From Lutibacter profundi (GTDB taxonomy: Bacteria; Bacteroidota; Bacteroidia; Flavobacteriales; Flavobacteriaceae): DNA of 64,000 nucleotides. Both the position numbers and the translations under genes were made by a program. The DNA lies in contig NZ_CP013355.1 in assembly GCF_001543325.1 (NCBI RefSeq), positions 2,683,501 to 2,747,500 on the forward strand, in the 5' to 3' direction. The notes under the pieces were generated by a model, which did not search any database, was not told where the DNA came from, and worked only from the letters and a program-made list of their open reading frames with translations. Of the stretch, positions 50,885-60,459 are shown one piece after another; the stretch's first letter is position 1, and every line of letters starts with the position of its first letter.

Positions 50885-52063
50885 ATGAGTTCAGAAATAA
50901 GTAAGAGGTATAGTTTAAGAGGTGTTTCAGCTTCTAAAGAAGATGTACATAATGCAATTAAAAATGTGGATAAAGGATTATTTTCGAAGGCATTTTGTAA
51001 AATTGTACCAGACTATTTAACTAATGATAAAGATTATTGTTTGATAATGCATGCCGATGGAGCAGGAACAAAATCATCTTTAGCTTATGTGTACTGGAAA
51101 GAGACAGGAGATATTTCGGTTTGGAAAGGTATAGCCCAAGATGCTTTAATTATGAATATTGATGATTTAATTTGTGTTGGAGCTACTACTAATATTATGC
51201 TGTCATCTACAATTGGTCGTAATAAAAATTTAATACCGGGTGAAGTAATTTCTGAAATTATAAATGGTACCGAAGAATTATTACAAGATTTAAAAAAGTT
51301 TGGAGTAGAAATTCATTCAACAGGTGGTGAAACTGCCGATGTAGGAGATTTGGTAAGAACTATTATTGTAGATTCTACAGTAACTGCTCGAATGAAAAGA
51401 GTAGATGTTATTGATAACGCTAATATTGAAGTAGGTGATGTTATTGTAGGTTTGGCTTCTTTCGGACAGGCAACTTACGAAAATGAATATAACGGAGGTA
51501 TGGGCTCCAACGGATTAACATCTGCACGTCATGACGTGTTTCATAAATATTTGGTAGATAAATACCCAGAAAGTTTTGATGCTGCTGTGCCAGAAGATTT
51601 AGTGTATTCAGGAAATGTAAAACTAATGGATAAAGTTGAAAATTTACCTATAAACGCAGGTAAATTAGTATTGTCACCAACAAGAACGTATGCGCCAATT
51701 ATTAAAGAAATTCTTAAAAAGTTTACAGCAAAAGAAATTCACGGAATGGTGCATTGTAGTGGAGGAGCACAAACAAAAATACTTCATTTTATAGATAATT
51801 TACATATTATTAAAGATAATATGTTTGCCATACCACCTTTGTTTAAATTAATTCAAGAGCAAAGTAAAACCGATTGGGAAGAAATGTATCAAGTGTTTAA
51901 TTGTGGGCATAGAATGGAATTATATGTACCTTCTGAAATTGCAAATGACATTATTAGTATTTCAAAAAATTTCAATGTTGATGCACAAATTATTGGAAGG
52001 GTAGCAGCTTCAGAAACTAAAAAACTAACTATAAAAAGTGAGTTTGGTACATTTAAATATTAA
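50885..52063 (+). CDS. purM: Phosphoribosylformylglycinamidine cyclo-ligase (AIR synthetase)
   Basis: Encodes 392 aa, in the long Bacteroidota form. The active-site region has MHADGAGTKSSLAYVYW, DALIMNIDDLICVGATTNIMLSS and IHSTGGETADVGDLVRTI, all AIR synthetase signatures. VGLASFGQATYENEYNGGMGSNGLTSARH is the conserved glycine-rich turn. It makes AIR from FGAM with ATP in purine synthesis. Transcribed alone; its stop overlaps the converging ABC gene stop by 4 bases. Confidence 0.96.
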   Translation: MSSEISKRYSLRGVSASKEDVHNAIKNVDKGLFSKAFCKIVPDYLTNDKDYCLIMHADGAGTKSSLAYVYWKETGDISVWKGIAQDALIMNIDDLICVGATTNIMLSSTIGRNKNLIPGEVISEIINGTEELLQDLKKFGVEIHSTGGETADVGDLVRTIIVDSTVTARMKRVDVIDNANIEVGDVIVGLASFGQATYENEYNGGMGSNGLTSARHDVFHKYLVDKYPESFDAAVPEDLVYSGNVKLMDKVENLPINAGKLVLSPTRTYAPIIKEILKKFTAKEIHGMVHCSGGAQTKILHFIDNLHIIKDNMFAIPPLFKLIQEQSKTDWEEMYQVFNCGHRMELYVPSEIANDIISISKNFNVDAQIIGRVAASETKKLTIKSEFGTFKY

Positions 52064-53763
52064 CGAGTATAACCTTTAATTAAAGTATTATTTATTATTG
52101 TGTAGGTGTAATCAATTTTCAGCTCTTTAGGAATATCATTATCTAAAATAATAATTGTTTTTTCTAGTTTTAAAGTGTTTAAAATTGTTTGTAAATGACT
52201 TGCAGTTTTAAGATTTAAACCTTCAAAAGGGCGGTCAATAATAAGTATTGGTTTGTTGGTTAAAAGAGCTCTACAATACATTAATAACTTTTTTTGCCCA
52301 CTTGTAAGTTTGCTTCCTAAATCACCTATTGAATCTTGTAACTCTAGTTTGTTATTGTTAGTTTCAAATTGCTGTATATTTTCTAAAATTTCACGAACCT
52401 TAATTTTCCTTTCTTTTGATTTATTATACGAAATAGCTTCATAAACTGTTCTTCCATATAAGGAAAATTCATCAGAAATCACAGTTATATTTTTACGGAT
52501 AGTTTTTTCCGATAATTCATTAGAAGTATATTCTCCGTAATTTATTACCCCTTTTGTAGGTTTATAAATTTTTAGCAATAGTTTAATAAATGTATTTTTA
52601 CCAGTTCCTGATTCACCTATTATAAGTGTAAGTTTTTTAGGGTATAATGTAATATCTAGCTTATCAAAAACCTGATTATTTGAATTTGGGTAGCTAAAAG
52701 AAACATTTTTAAAACATATTTTTTTTTCAGCAAGGTTTATTTTTTTAAAAGAGATGCTATTTTCGGCGTCTAATGAAAATATGTTTAGTAGTTTTTCAAA
52801 TGAAATATTTCCTAACTTCCAAGTAATGCTAACTCTTAGCGTACGTCTTAAAATAGGAAGAAATGATATAATTAATAAAATTAAAATTAATAAAGAAGAC
52901 CCATTAAAAATAGCACCTTCATTGGTTTTCAAATAATATACATACCACATTAATAAAGCTAACATTAAGTATGTTATTGCTGGAATAATGGATTGAATTG
53001 CGCTTATGGTTTGTTGATATTTTTTACCAATAGTGTATATGTTTTCTGAACGTTTAATATATTTATTTTTTTCAGGAGTGTATTTATTAAATGCTTTTAT
53101 AGACTGTATTGCTCGTAATCGGGTATTTACAAAAGTTAACATTGCTGATCGTTGATTTCTTCGGCTTACAGATATATTGTAAAGAATGTTATTTATGAAA
53201 AACAACATGAGTATAGAAATACCTATAGAAATTGCAACAATTAAACCAAAATAGAAATTGATATAAGAAATTGTTACAACAAGAATTATTATTAAAATAA
53301 GGTCTTGTGTAAACTTAAATAAACCATTAGTTATATAGTTTTGGATACTTTTTAAATCGCCACTATATCTTAGTAAATATTTTCCAATTCCTTTTTGATC
53401 GTAGATAGGCGTATCTATATGAAGTTGATGTTCAAAAAGTTGCTCTCTAAGACTTTTAGTAAAACGTTCTCCAATAATAGAAATTACATACCTATTAACA
53501 AATTCAAAAACAAAACGAATTAAAACAAGACCAATAAAGAATAATAAAAAATTATTAAAACTTTCAGTATTTATAAATGGCATTGATTCTAATAATTTTA
53601 AACGTTTTGACGAGAACCCAAAGTTAAATTCATAAAAACGCCCTAGACTAATAGGAATTAATAATAGTATAATATTATAGCATAAACCACTTGTAAATGC
53701 TATAATTACAAGGGATTTATTACTTTTTATAAATTCAGCTATTAACTGCCATTTTGTTTTCAA
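52060..53763 (-). CDS. ABC transporter-like protein with degenerate ATPase motifs
   Basis: Encodes 567 aa. Six transmembrane helices occur within residues 17-310 (type IV exporter fold), then a nucleotide-binding domain. Walker A reads GESGTGKN (383-390), with Asn in place of Ser/Thr. The signature is LTSGQ (486-490), Walker B Asp510 is followed by Arg511 where the catalytic Glu belongs, the Q-loop has SDE in place of Gln, and the H-loop has LDND with no His. It may bind but hardly hydrolyse ATP. It overlaps the P-loop gene upstream by 29 bases. Confidence 0.85.
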   Translation of the reverse strand: MKTKWQLIAEFIKSNKSLVIIAFTSGLCYNIILLLIPISLGRFYEFNFGFSSKRLKLLESMPFINTESFNNFLLFFIGLVLIRFVFEFVNRYVISIIGERFTKSLREQLFEHQLHIDTPIYDQKGIGKYLLRYSGDLKSIQNYITNGLFKFTQDLILIIILVVTISYINFYFGLIVAISIGISILMLFFINNILYNISVSRRNQRSAMLTFVNTRLRAIQSIKAFNKYTPEKNKYIKRSENIYTIGKKYQQTISAIQSIIPAITYLMLALLMWYVYYLKTNEGAIFNGSSLLILILLIISFLPILRRTLRVSITWKLGNISFEKLLNIFSLDAENSISFKKINLAEKKICFKNVSFSYPNSNNQVFDKLDITLYPKKLTLIIGESGTGKNTFIKLLLKIYKPTKGVINYGEYTSNELSEKTIRKNITVISDEFSLYGRTVYEAISYNKSKERKIKVREILENIQQFETNNNKLELQDSIGDLGSKLTSGQKKLLMYCRALLTNKPILIIDRPFEGLNLKTASHLQTILNTLKLEKTIIILDNDIPKELKIDYTYTIINNTLIKGYTR

Positions 53764-54823
53764 ACTTTAAATATTTTACGTTTTGTTCTAATGTATTAAT
53801 TATTTCTCTCGATGTCAAATTTTCTTTGGTTAAAACAGTATAATTAGATTTTTCTTTTACTTCATTTATTAATAAAGGGCTTACAGTGAAAAGACCTGTT
53901 ACTCCTATTATGTTACAACCTAACTCTGTAAGCATATTTGCTCCAGCAATAGCACTCATACTATCTAGTGATGAAAATAAAGCACCTGATATTTTACTCA
54001 TAAACTCTTTATTATTAATTAGCGCATGAGTTTCTCTTTGTAATAATCCGTCTGCAATTTCAACAATAATATATTCAGGATTGTGAGGCCTTACTTGTTC
54101 AATTAAATGTTTGTATAAACTTATAATTTCCTCTGTAGAGCACATATAGGTGGAAGGAAATCCAAAATAAGAAAAATCTAAAGAAATATTTGCACCGTAA
54201 TCTCTAACCATGTTTTTATCTTTGGTGTAAACAGTTCCTGTTAATTTGATAAATGCAATTTTTTTACGCGCTAGTTTTAAACCTCTAGCTAAAAATGCGG
54301 CGGAAGAGGTTTTACCGCTATCCATACTTGTGCCTAATGATAATATAACTTTGTGATGTTTATTTAATGGAATAGACTTGTAAGTTGTAGTTGCGTTATT
54401 TAAGTATTTAGTATTAATTACACTACCATTTTCATTAACAATGTAGCCAACTAAACTTAGTGAAGTAGGCCCAACCAATTCAAATTTAGCATGCATATTT
54501 TTTAATATTCCTATAGCTCCTCCTTGTCCTAAAATATGATATGTATTATGATAACAATTGGGTATAAAACCTTCCATTTGCTCAGTGGCATATCTATTTC
54601 CAAAAGCTGCCATAATTAAATCTCCAGGCAAAATATACTTATTGTTACCTGTTGTAGATTGAATTCGAGTGTGCTTTCCTATTTCTTTTACTTTAAAAAT
54701 AGCCACATCACCTGCTTTAGGCATATAAGTTTTTTTAATCTCCTTATTTATAATAGAACTAGTTACGTTTTTACAAATAATAGTTTTTTTAATTTTATTT
54801 GAATTAATTTTATGTAGTTTCAT
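53735..54823 (-). CDS. P-loop NTPase, DUF1611/MobB-like
   Basis: Encodes 362 aa. The N-terminal 150 residues look like a separate domain (KAGDVAIFKVKEIGKHTRIQ). Then the P-loop: SLGTSMDSGKTSSAAFLARGL, followed by a second strand KIAFIKLTGTVY and YIIVEIADGLLQRET (Walker B-like). The order resembles MobB/DUF1611-type SIMIBI NTPases. Substrate unknown. It is co-transcribed with the degenerate ABC protein, overlapping by 29 bases, and with an outer-membrane protein upstream. Possible roles are control of an export process or metabolite binding. Confidence 0.6.
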   Translation of the reverse strand: MKLHKINSNKIKKTIICKNVTSSIINKEIKKTYMPKAGDVAIFKVKEIGKHTRIQSTTGNNKYILPGDLIMAAFGNRYATEQMEGFIPNCYHNTYHILGQGGAIGILKNMHAKFELVGPTSLSLVGYIVNENGSVINTKYLNNATTTYKSIPLNKHHKVILSLGTSMDSGKTSSAAFLARGLKLARKKIAFIKLTGTVYTKDKNMVRDYGANISLDFSYFGFPSTYMCSTEEIISLYKHLIEQVRPHNPEYIIVEIADGLLQRETHALINNKEFMSKISGALFSSLDSMSAIAGANMLTELGCNIIGVTGLFTVSPLLINEVKEKSNYTVLTKENLTSREIINTLEQNVKYLKFENKMAVNS

Positions 54824-54844
54824 AATTATTGAGATACTTAGAAG

Positions 54845-55618
54845 TTAATTAATTTTAAAAGAGAGGCTTAATCCTAACACTGAATAATCATTATCAGAAA
54901 GTTCTTCGGTGTTAAATTCATTTTGTGAAATATAGTAGAGAGAAACTCTCATTCTAGAAGCTGAAATAGGCTTGAAACTTAGGCCGGTTTTAAGCCGAGA
55001 CCTTTTAATTCCAGAGGAGATTACACCTCCACTATAATTAAAAAACTGTCCTTCAATATATGGTGAAAGGCTAGATTTTCTCACATTATATCCTATTCTA
55101 GCTGAATAGATTGTTCTTGTTTTATATTTATCTAAATCTGTATAGAAATATTGAAATTCAATTTTATGTTTCAATGTTAGACGTTTTACAATATTGTGTT
55201 TGTAGGAAAAATTACCATAAATTCTGTCTACTGTTAATTTGTTAAACCAACTGTCAGTAGCTCCTTGTCTTCTTAATGAATTTGAATCGTTAAAAAGCCC
55301 TTTCACATAACCACCACCTATATAGGTTCTTCTCTTTAATTTATAAGATAGTGCTATTTTTGTTTGTGAAAAACTGTAATTACTAGGTGAAGCGTTGTAT
55401 GCTAAAAGTTCACTTAATTTGATTTTTAACTTTTCATTTACTTTGTAGGTTACACTTATTCCTGACCATAGTTTTAAATTATTTGTAAGGTCTTGAGAGT
55501 AAGAATTTGAAGTAAAACTAGAAGAGATAATTACAATTATTAAAAGGGTTCTAATAGTTTTTAGGGGTGATTTATTCATTTTTTGGTTGTTATTGATTTG
55601 AATTAAAGGATTATACAA
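54845..55618 (-). CDS. DUF2490-like outer-membrane beta-barrel protein
   Basis: Encodes 257 aa. The signal peptide runs to about YSQ at residue 42, but the likely start is the Met near residue 14 (MNKSPLKTIRT, at 55579). Beta strands with alternating aromatic residues follow: LKLWSGISVTYKVNEKLKIKLSELLAY, KIALSYKLKRRTYIGGGYVKGLF, and a C-terminal strand LSLSFKIN. This matches DUF2490-type barrels. It is the first gene of the three-gene set, 21 bases before the P-loop gene. Confidence 0.75.
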   Translation of the reverse strand: MYNPLIQINNNQKMNKSPLKTIRTLLIIVIISSSFTSNSYSQDLTNNLKLWSGISVTYKVNEKLKIKLSELLAYNASPSNYSFSQTKIALSYKLKRRTYIGGGYVKGLFNDSNSLRRQGATDSWFNKLTVDRIYGNFSYKHNIVKRLTLKHKIEFQYFYTDLDKYKTRTIYSARIGYNVRKSSLSPYIEGQFFNYSGGVISSGIKRSRLKTGLSFKPISASRMRVSLYYISQNEFNTEELSDNDYSVLGLSLSFKIN

Positions 55619-55761
55619 CTGTTAAACAATTAACTATTAAAAAACCCTACCATAAAAATTTTAAAAAATATAAATAAAATCAATTGAATATTTTTATGGT
55701 TGATTACCAGTTGTTTAAGAGGAGGTGTAATTCTTAATAAGAAAGTTATAAGAAAATATTG

Positions 55762-55769
55762 TAAATTTG
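55762..55769 (+). promoter_or_regulatory. -7 box for prfA
   Basis: TAAATTTG exactly matches TAnnTTTG, 20 bases before the prfA start. Confidence 0.6.
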
Positions 55770-55789
55770 CAATCCAATTAAAAAAATAA

Positions 55790-56866
55790 ATGTTAGATAA
55801 ATTAAGAATTATAAAGCAACGATTTGATGAAGTTTCGGATTTAATAATTCAACCCGATATTATTTCAGATCAAAAGAGATATATAAAAATTAATAAGGAG
55901 TATAAAGATTTAAGTGCGGTAATGAAAGTAGGAGATGAGTATATTTCCTTGTTGAATAATATTGAAGAAGCCAAAGAAATTATTGCAGATGGGACTGATG
56001 AAGAAATGACTGAAATGGCCAAAATGGAGTTAGAGGAGGCAACTAGTCGTTTACCAAAATTAGAAGATCAAATTAAATTTATGTTAATACCAAAAGACCC
56101 TGAAGACTCTAAAAATGTGATTGTTGAAATTAGGGCAGGCACAGGAGGTGATGAAGCGAGTATTTTTGCTGGAGATTTGTATAGAATGTATACAAAATAT
56201 TGTTCAGACAAAGGTTGGAAAACGGAAATAGAAGATTTGAGTGAAGGAACTTCAGGCGGATTTAAAGAAATTATTTTTAGCGTAACAGGTACCGATGTTT
56301 ATGGAGACATGAAATTTGAATCAGGAGTACATCGTGTACAGCGTGTTCCTCAAACTGAAACACAAGGCCGTGTGCATACTTCAGCAGCAACCGTTATGGT
56401 ATTGCCAGAAGCAGAAGAATTTGACGTAGAATTAAAACCAAGTGATATTAGAGTAGATTATTTTTGTTCTTCAGGACCTGGTGGGCAATCTGTTAATACA
56501 ACCTATTCTGCAGTTAGGTTAACACACATACCTTCAGGGTTAGTTGCTCAATGCCAAGATCAAAAATCGCAGCATAAAAACAAGGATAAAGCAATGAAAG
56601 TTTTACGTTCTCGTTTATATGAACAAGAATTAGAGAAAAAATTAGCAGCAGATTCAGCAAAGCGAAATTCACTTGTTGCTAGTGGTGATCGTTCTGCAAA
56701 AATTAGAACCTATAATTATCCTCAAGGCCGTGTTACGGAACATAGAATAGGATTAACCCTCTATGATTTATCAAACGTAATTAATGGTGATATTCATAAA
56801 ATTATTGATGAATTAAAACTGGCTGAAAATACAGCTAAATTAAAAGAACTTGGTGAAGTTTTGTAA
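55790..56866 (+). CDS. prfA: Peptide chain release factor 1
   Basis: Encodes 358 aa. The PxT stop-codon recognition motif is [10 protein letters not shown], and the catalytic GGQ is in [17 protein letters not shown]. Domain 1 helices fill residues 1-100. RF1, not RF2: there is no frameshift site and no SPF motif. It releases peptides at UAA and UAG. It stands alone, converging on rplT and sharing a bidirectional terminator with it. Confidence 0.97.
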   Translation: MLDKLRIIKQRFDEVSDLIIQPDIISDQKRYIKINKEYKDLSAVMKVGDEYISLLNNIEEAKEIIADGTDEEMTEMAKMELEEATSRLPKLEDQIKFMLIPKDPEDSKNVIVEIRAGTGGDEASIFAGDLYRMYTKYCSDKGWKTEIEDLSEGTSGGFKEIIFSVTGTDVYGDMKFESGVHRVQRVPQTETQGRVHTSAATVMVLPEAEEFDVELKPSDIRVDYFCSSGPGGQSVNTTYSAVRLTHIPSGLVAQCQDQKSQHKNKDKAMKVLRSRLYEQELEKKLAADSAKRNSLVASGDRSAKIRTYNYPQGRVTEHRIGLTLYDLSNVINGDIHKIIDELKLAENTAKLKELGEVL

Positions 56867-56884
56867 AATAAACATTTTTAAACT

Positions 56885-56916
56885 AAAAAATCCCGAACAA
56901 ACGTTCGGGATTTTTT
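56885..56916. terminator. Bidirectional terminator between prfA and rplT
   Basis: AAAAAATCCCGAAC/GTTCGGGATTTTTT arms with an AAAC loop; A-run and T-run on both sides allow use by both converging genes. Confidence 0.9.
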
Positions 56917-56940
56917 ATATATAAGCAAGAAATTAAAATT

Positions 56941-57285
56941 TTATTTTACGGTATCTACAATTGCCTTAAAAGCTTCTGGGTTATTCATAGCTAAATCTGC
57001 AAGAACCTTACGATTCAATTCAATATTATTAGCTTTAACTTTTCCCATAAACTGTGAGTAAGACATTCCATACTGACGAACTCCAGCGTTAATACGTAGA
57101 ATCCATAAAGCACGAAAAGTTCTCTTTTTATTTTTTCGATCTCTATAAGAATATAACATTCCTTTTTCAACCGCATTTTTTGCTACTGTATAAACGTTTT
57201 TTCTACGTCCAAAGTAACCCTTTGCTTGCTTCAATATCTTTTTTCTTTTAGCTCTTGAAGCAACTGAATTTACTGATCTTGGCAT
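56941..57285 (-). CDS. rplT: 50S ribosomal protein L20
   Basis: Encodes 114 aa, starting [42 protein letters not shown], the L20 signature, with the C-terminal AIVDTVK. It binds 23S rRNA early in 50S assembly and, in many bacteria, represses the infC-rpmI-rplT operon. Order rpmI then rplT, last in the thrS operon. Confidence 0.98.
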   Translation of the reverse strand: MPRSVNSVASRAKRKKILKQAKGYFGRRKNVYTVAKNAVEKGMLYSYRDRKNKKRTFRALWILRINAGVRQYGMSYSQFMGKVKANNIELNRKVLADLAMNNPEAFKAIVDTVK

Positions 57286-57380
57286 AATTTCATTTGTTTT
57301 TTGTAGTAGGCGTCAAATAATATGTTTGAACTTGCATTAGCTCTACTCCAAGGTTAATAATTAAATTCCCTGTAACTTTA

Positions 57381-57578
57381 TTATTTTAAAGTTAACTGTT
57401 GTAAAATGTTAGCTCTATCTGATTTGTGTACCAAACCATCATGTGTTAACCTTAATTTACGTTTTTTGCTTTTTTTAGTCAAAATATGACTTTTAAAAGC
57501 ATGCTTTCTTTTAATTTTTCCAGAACCTGTAAGCTTAAAACGCTTTTTAGCACTAGATTTTGTTTTCATTTTAGGCAT
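57381..57578 (-). CDS. rpmI: 50S ribosomal protein L35
   Basis: Encodes 65 aa, [44 protein letters not shown], the complete basic L35 sequence. It lies between infC and rplT as in most bacteria. The infC-rpmI gap of 130 bases contains an imperfect AGTAACC/GGCTTACT hairpin (about 57672-57694), a possible control structure for L20 autoregulation. Confidence 0.98.
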   Translation of the reverse strand: MPKMKTKSSAKKRFKLTGSGKIKRKHAFKSHILTKKSKKRKLRLTHDGLVHKSDRANILQQLTLK

Positions 57579-57708
57579 CTTTCTTCTACTTTTTATCTTG
57601 CTTATTATTTTTAAATGCTAAATGTTATTTCAGTTTTCGCATTTTTTATATTTTTTCTTCGGGTGCAAAAGTAAGCCTTTAATTGGGTTACTAAGTGTAT
57701 TCGAAGTA

Positions 57709-58269
57709 TTATTTCTTTTTAGGAGCTAAATACATAATCATACGTTTACCTTCTAATTTAGGCATTTGCTCTACTTTTCCATATTCTTCAAGTTCAGTTG
57801 CTAATCTTAAAAGTAATATATGTCCTTGATCTTTGTAAATAATAGATCTACCTTTAAAAAACACAAATGCTTTTAATTTAGCACCATCTTGTAAAAATTT
57901 AATAGCATGTTTCTTTTTAAATTCAAAATCATGCTCATCAGTATTTGGACCAAACCTAATTTCTTTAACAACTACTTTACTAGCCTTAGATTTTTGAGCT
58001 TTCTCTCTCTTTTTTTGTTCATAAAGAAATTTTTTATAGTCTATTATTTTACAAACAGGCGGCTTTGCTTTGGGAGATATCTCAACCAAATCTAGTTCTT
58101 GTTCTCTAGCAAGTGATTTAGCTTTAGAAATTGAATACACACCAACTTCTACGTTATCACCTACTAACCGTACTTCATCAACATATGTAATTTTCTCATT
58201 AATTCTATGTTGATCTTCTTTGATTACTCTCCAAGGTCTTCTTCCCCCTGATCTTCTTTTAATTGCTAT
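57709..58269 (-). CDS. infC: Translation initiation factor IF-3, non-ATG start
   Basis: The first ATG in frame (58140) would remove 43 essential residues. Reading upstream, the frame continues without stop through [38 protein letters not shown] to ATA-GCA-ATT-AAA at 58269, matching the usual MAI-KR N-terminus, and a TAG stop precedes it at 58284-58286. The start is thus ATA (or the ATT two codons later), as in other bacteria where infC uses a rare start to allow IF-3 autoregulation. The product is 186 aa. It lies 21 bases after the thrS stop. Confidence 0.9.
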   Translation of the reverse strand: MAIKRRSGGRRPWRVIKEDQHRINEKITYVDEVRLVGDNVEVGVYSISKAKSLAREQELDLVEISPKAKPPVCKIIDYKKFLYEQKKREKAQKSKASKVVVKEIRFGPNTDEHDFEFKKKHAIKFLQDGAKLKAFVFFKGRSIIYKDQGHILLLRLATELEEYGKVEQMPKLEGKRMIMYLAPKKK

Positions 58270-58290
58270 GGCTCTAAAATTTAAATTAAA

Positions 58291-60231
58291 CTAAAATTGC
58301 TCTAATGTACTATTAATTTCTTTATTTAATAACGAAATAAATTCGTTTGTTGTAATTGTTCCTTTGTCTCCTTCACTTTGCTTTCTTACAGAAACTGTAC
58401 CATTTTCTTCTTCCTTTTCACCAATAATTAACATAAATGGTATCTTATTCAATTCAGCATCTCTAATTTTTCTGCCAGTTTTCTCATTTCTATCATCTAT
58501 AAGGGCGCGAATTTCGGAATTTTCTAACAAATGTAAAACTTTTTCGGCATATTTTTGATATTTATCGCTAATTGGTAAAATAATAACCTGTTCTGGAGTT
58601 AGCCAAAGCGGAAATTTCCCCGCTGTATGTTCTAATAATACAGCTATAAATCGTTCCATAGAACCAAATGGTGCTCTGTGAATCATTACAGGTCTGTGCA
58701 ATTTATTGTCTGCACCTTTATAAGTTAAATCAAACCTTTCAGGTAAATTGTAATCAACTTGAATTGTTCCTAACTGCCAACTTCTACCTAAAGCATCTTT
58801 TACCATAAAATCTAATTTAGGACCGTAAAAAGCTGCCTCTCCATATTCAACAATATAATCTAGGCCTTTTTCTTTTACAGCATTTAAAATGGCATTTTCT
58901 GCCTTTTGCCAATTCTCGTCACTACCTATGTATTTATCACTATTTTCTTTGTCTCTAAGAGAAACTTGTGTAGTAAAATTTTCAAAACTGAGTGATTTGA
59001 ATACATACAACACCAAATCAATAACAGATTTGAATTCTTCATTTAATTGTTCAGGAGTACAAAATATATGTGCATCATCTTGCGTAAATCCTCTTACTCG
59101 TGTTAATCCGTGTAATTCACCACTTTGTTCATATCTATAAACCGTACCAAATTCAGCAAAACGCTTCGGTAATTCTTTGTATGAATATGGCTTGTGATTG
59201 TAAATTTCACAATGATGTGGACAGTTCATAGGTTTTAATAAAAACTCTTCACCTTCTTTAGGGGTATGTATTGGCTGAAAACTATCTTCTCCATATTTTG
59301 CATAGTGACCTGAAGTTACATACAGCTCTTTTTGTCCAATATGAGGTGTAATCACCATCTCATATCCAGCTTTTTTTTGTGCTTTTTTTAGGAAATTCTC
59401 TAATCGCTCTCTTAATGCAGCCCCTTTTGGAAGCCAAAGAGGTAGCCCTTGACCAACTTTTGCAGAAAAGGTAAATAATTCCAATTCTTTTCCAAGTTTT
59501 CGGTGATCTCGTTTTTTAGCTTCTTCTAATAAGGCTAAATATTCTGTAAGCATTTTTTGTTTTGGAAAAGAGATGCCGTAAACACGTGTTAATTGATTAT
59601 TTTTTTCATCGCCTCGCCAATATGCTCCTGCAACACTCATTATTTTTACAGCTTTAATAATGCCGGTGTTAGGTATATGCCCACCACGACATAAATCTGT
59701 AAAGTCTGAATGATCACAGAAAGTAATTTCACCATCAGTTAAGTTTTCAATTAATTCAACTTTATATTGATTGTTTTGACTTTTATAAAGGTTCAATGCA
59801 TCTTCTTTTGAAACTTCACGCATTTTAAACTCATGTTTGCCACGAGCAAATTCAAGCATTTTTTGTTCAATAGTTTTAAAGTCTTTATCTGAAATTACAT
59901 TTTCGCCTAAATCAACATCGTAATAAAAGCCATTTTCAATTGCAGGACCTATGGTTAATTTAACGTTTGGATAAAGTGATGTAATAGCTTGGGCGAGTAC
60001 ATGTGCAGAAGAATGCCAAAAAGTTTTTTTACCCTCAACATCATTAAATGTATATAGCACCAAACTTCCATCTTCATTAAGAGGTGTAGAGGTTTCAACG
60101 GTTTTATCATTAAACTTGGCTGAAATTACATTTCTAGCAAATCCTTCACTAATGCTTTTAGCCACATCCATTGGAGTGCTTCCTTTTTTATACTCTTTAA
60201 TTGTTCCGTCAGGTAACGTTATTTTAATCAT
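58291..60231 (-). CDS. thrS: Threonyl-tRNA synthetase
   Basis: Encodes 646 aa. Domains in order: TGS ([23 protein letters not shown]), editing domain with [11 protein letters not shown], and class II catalytic core with [10 protein letters not shown] and [35 protein letters not shown]. The anticodon-binding domain ends the protein. Zinc ligands are Cys in MNCPHH and His in the core. First gene of thrS-infC-rpmI-rplT; a -7 box is at 60249-60256. Confidence 0.98.
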   Translation of the reverse strand: MIKITLPDGTIKEYKKGSTPMDVAKSISEGFARNVISAKFNDKTVETSTPLNEDGSLVLYTFNDVEGKKTFWHSSAHVLAQAITSLYPNVKLTIGPAIENGFYYDVDLGENVISDKDFKTIEQKMLEFARGKHEFKMREVSKEDALNLYKSQNNQYKVELIENLTDGEITFCDHSDFTDLCRGGHIPNTGIIKAVKIMSVAGAYWRGDEKNNQLTRVYGISFPKQKMLTEYLALLEEAKKRDHRKLGKELELFTFSAKVGQGLPLWLPKGAALRERLENFLKKAQKKAGYEMVITPHIGQKELYVTSGHYAKYGEDSFQPIHTPKEGEEFLLKPMNCPHHCEIYNHKPYSYKELPKRFAEFGTVYRYEQSGELHGLTRVRGFTQDDAHIFCTPEQLNEEFKSVIDLVLYVFKSLSFENFTTQVSLRDKENSDKYIGSDENWQKAENAILNAVKEKGLDYIVEYGEAAFYGPKLDFMVKDALGRSWQLGTIQVDYNLPERFDLTYKGADNKLHRPVMIHRAPFGSMERFIAVLLEHTAGKFPLWLTPEQVIILPISDKYQKYAEKVLHLLENSEIRALIDDRNEKTGRKIRDAELNKIPFMLIIGEKEEENGTVSVRKQSEGDKGTITTNEFISLLNKEINSTLEQF

Positions 60232-60248
60232 ATTTTTTTATTGATTTG

Positions 60249-60256
60249 CAAAGATA
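60249..60256 (-). promoter_or_regulatory. -7 box for thrS operon
   Basis: On the minus strand TATCTTTG matches TAnnTTTG, 17 bases before the thrS start. Confidence 0.55.
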
Positions 60257-60392
60257 TTAGAAAACTATTAAATGCGCAATATGTTACTAAGTATTTGAAG
60301 TCTTATATTTATAAAATCATTTTAATTTAAGAATACTCAAGAAACTTTTTCACTAAAAAAACTATAATATTTTTTATATCTCAAAATCACAC

Positions 60393-60400
60393 TACATTTG
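60393..60400 (+). promoter_or_regulatory. -7 box for glpD operon
   Basis: TACATTTG matches TAnnTTTG, 59 bases upstream of the glpD GTG start. Confidence 0.5.
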
Positions 60401-60459
60401 AAAAGCTTTATGTAAAGTAAAAAAACAAAAAATGTAAAATATTAACAGTTAAAAACGTA

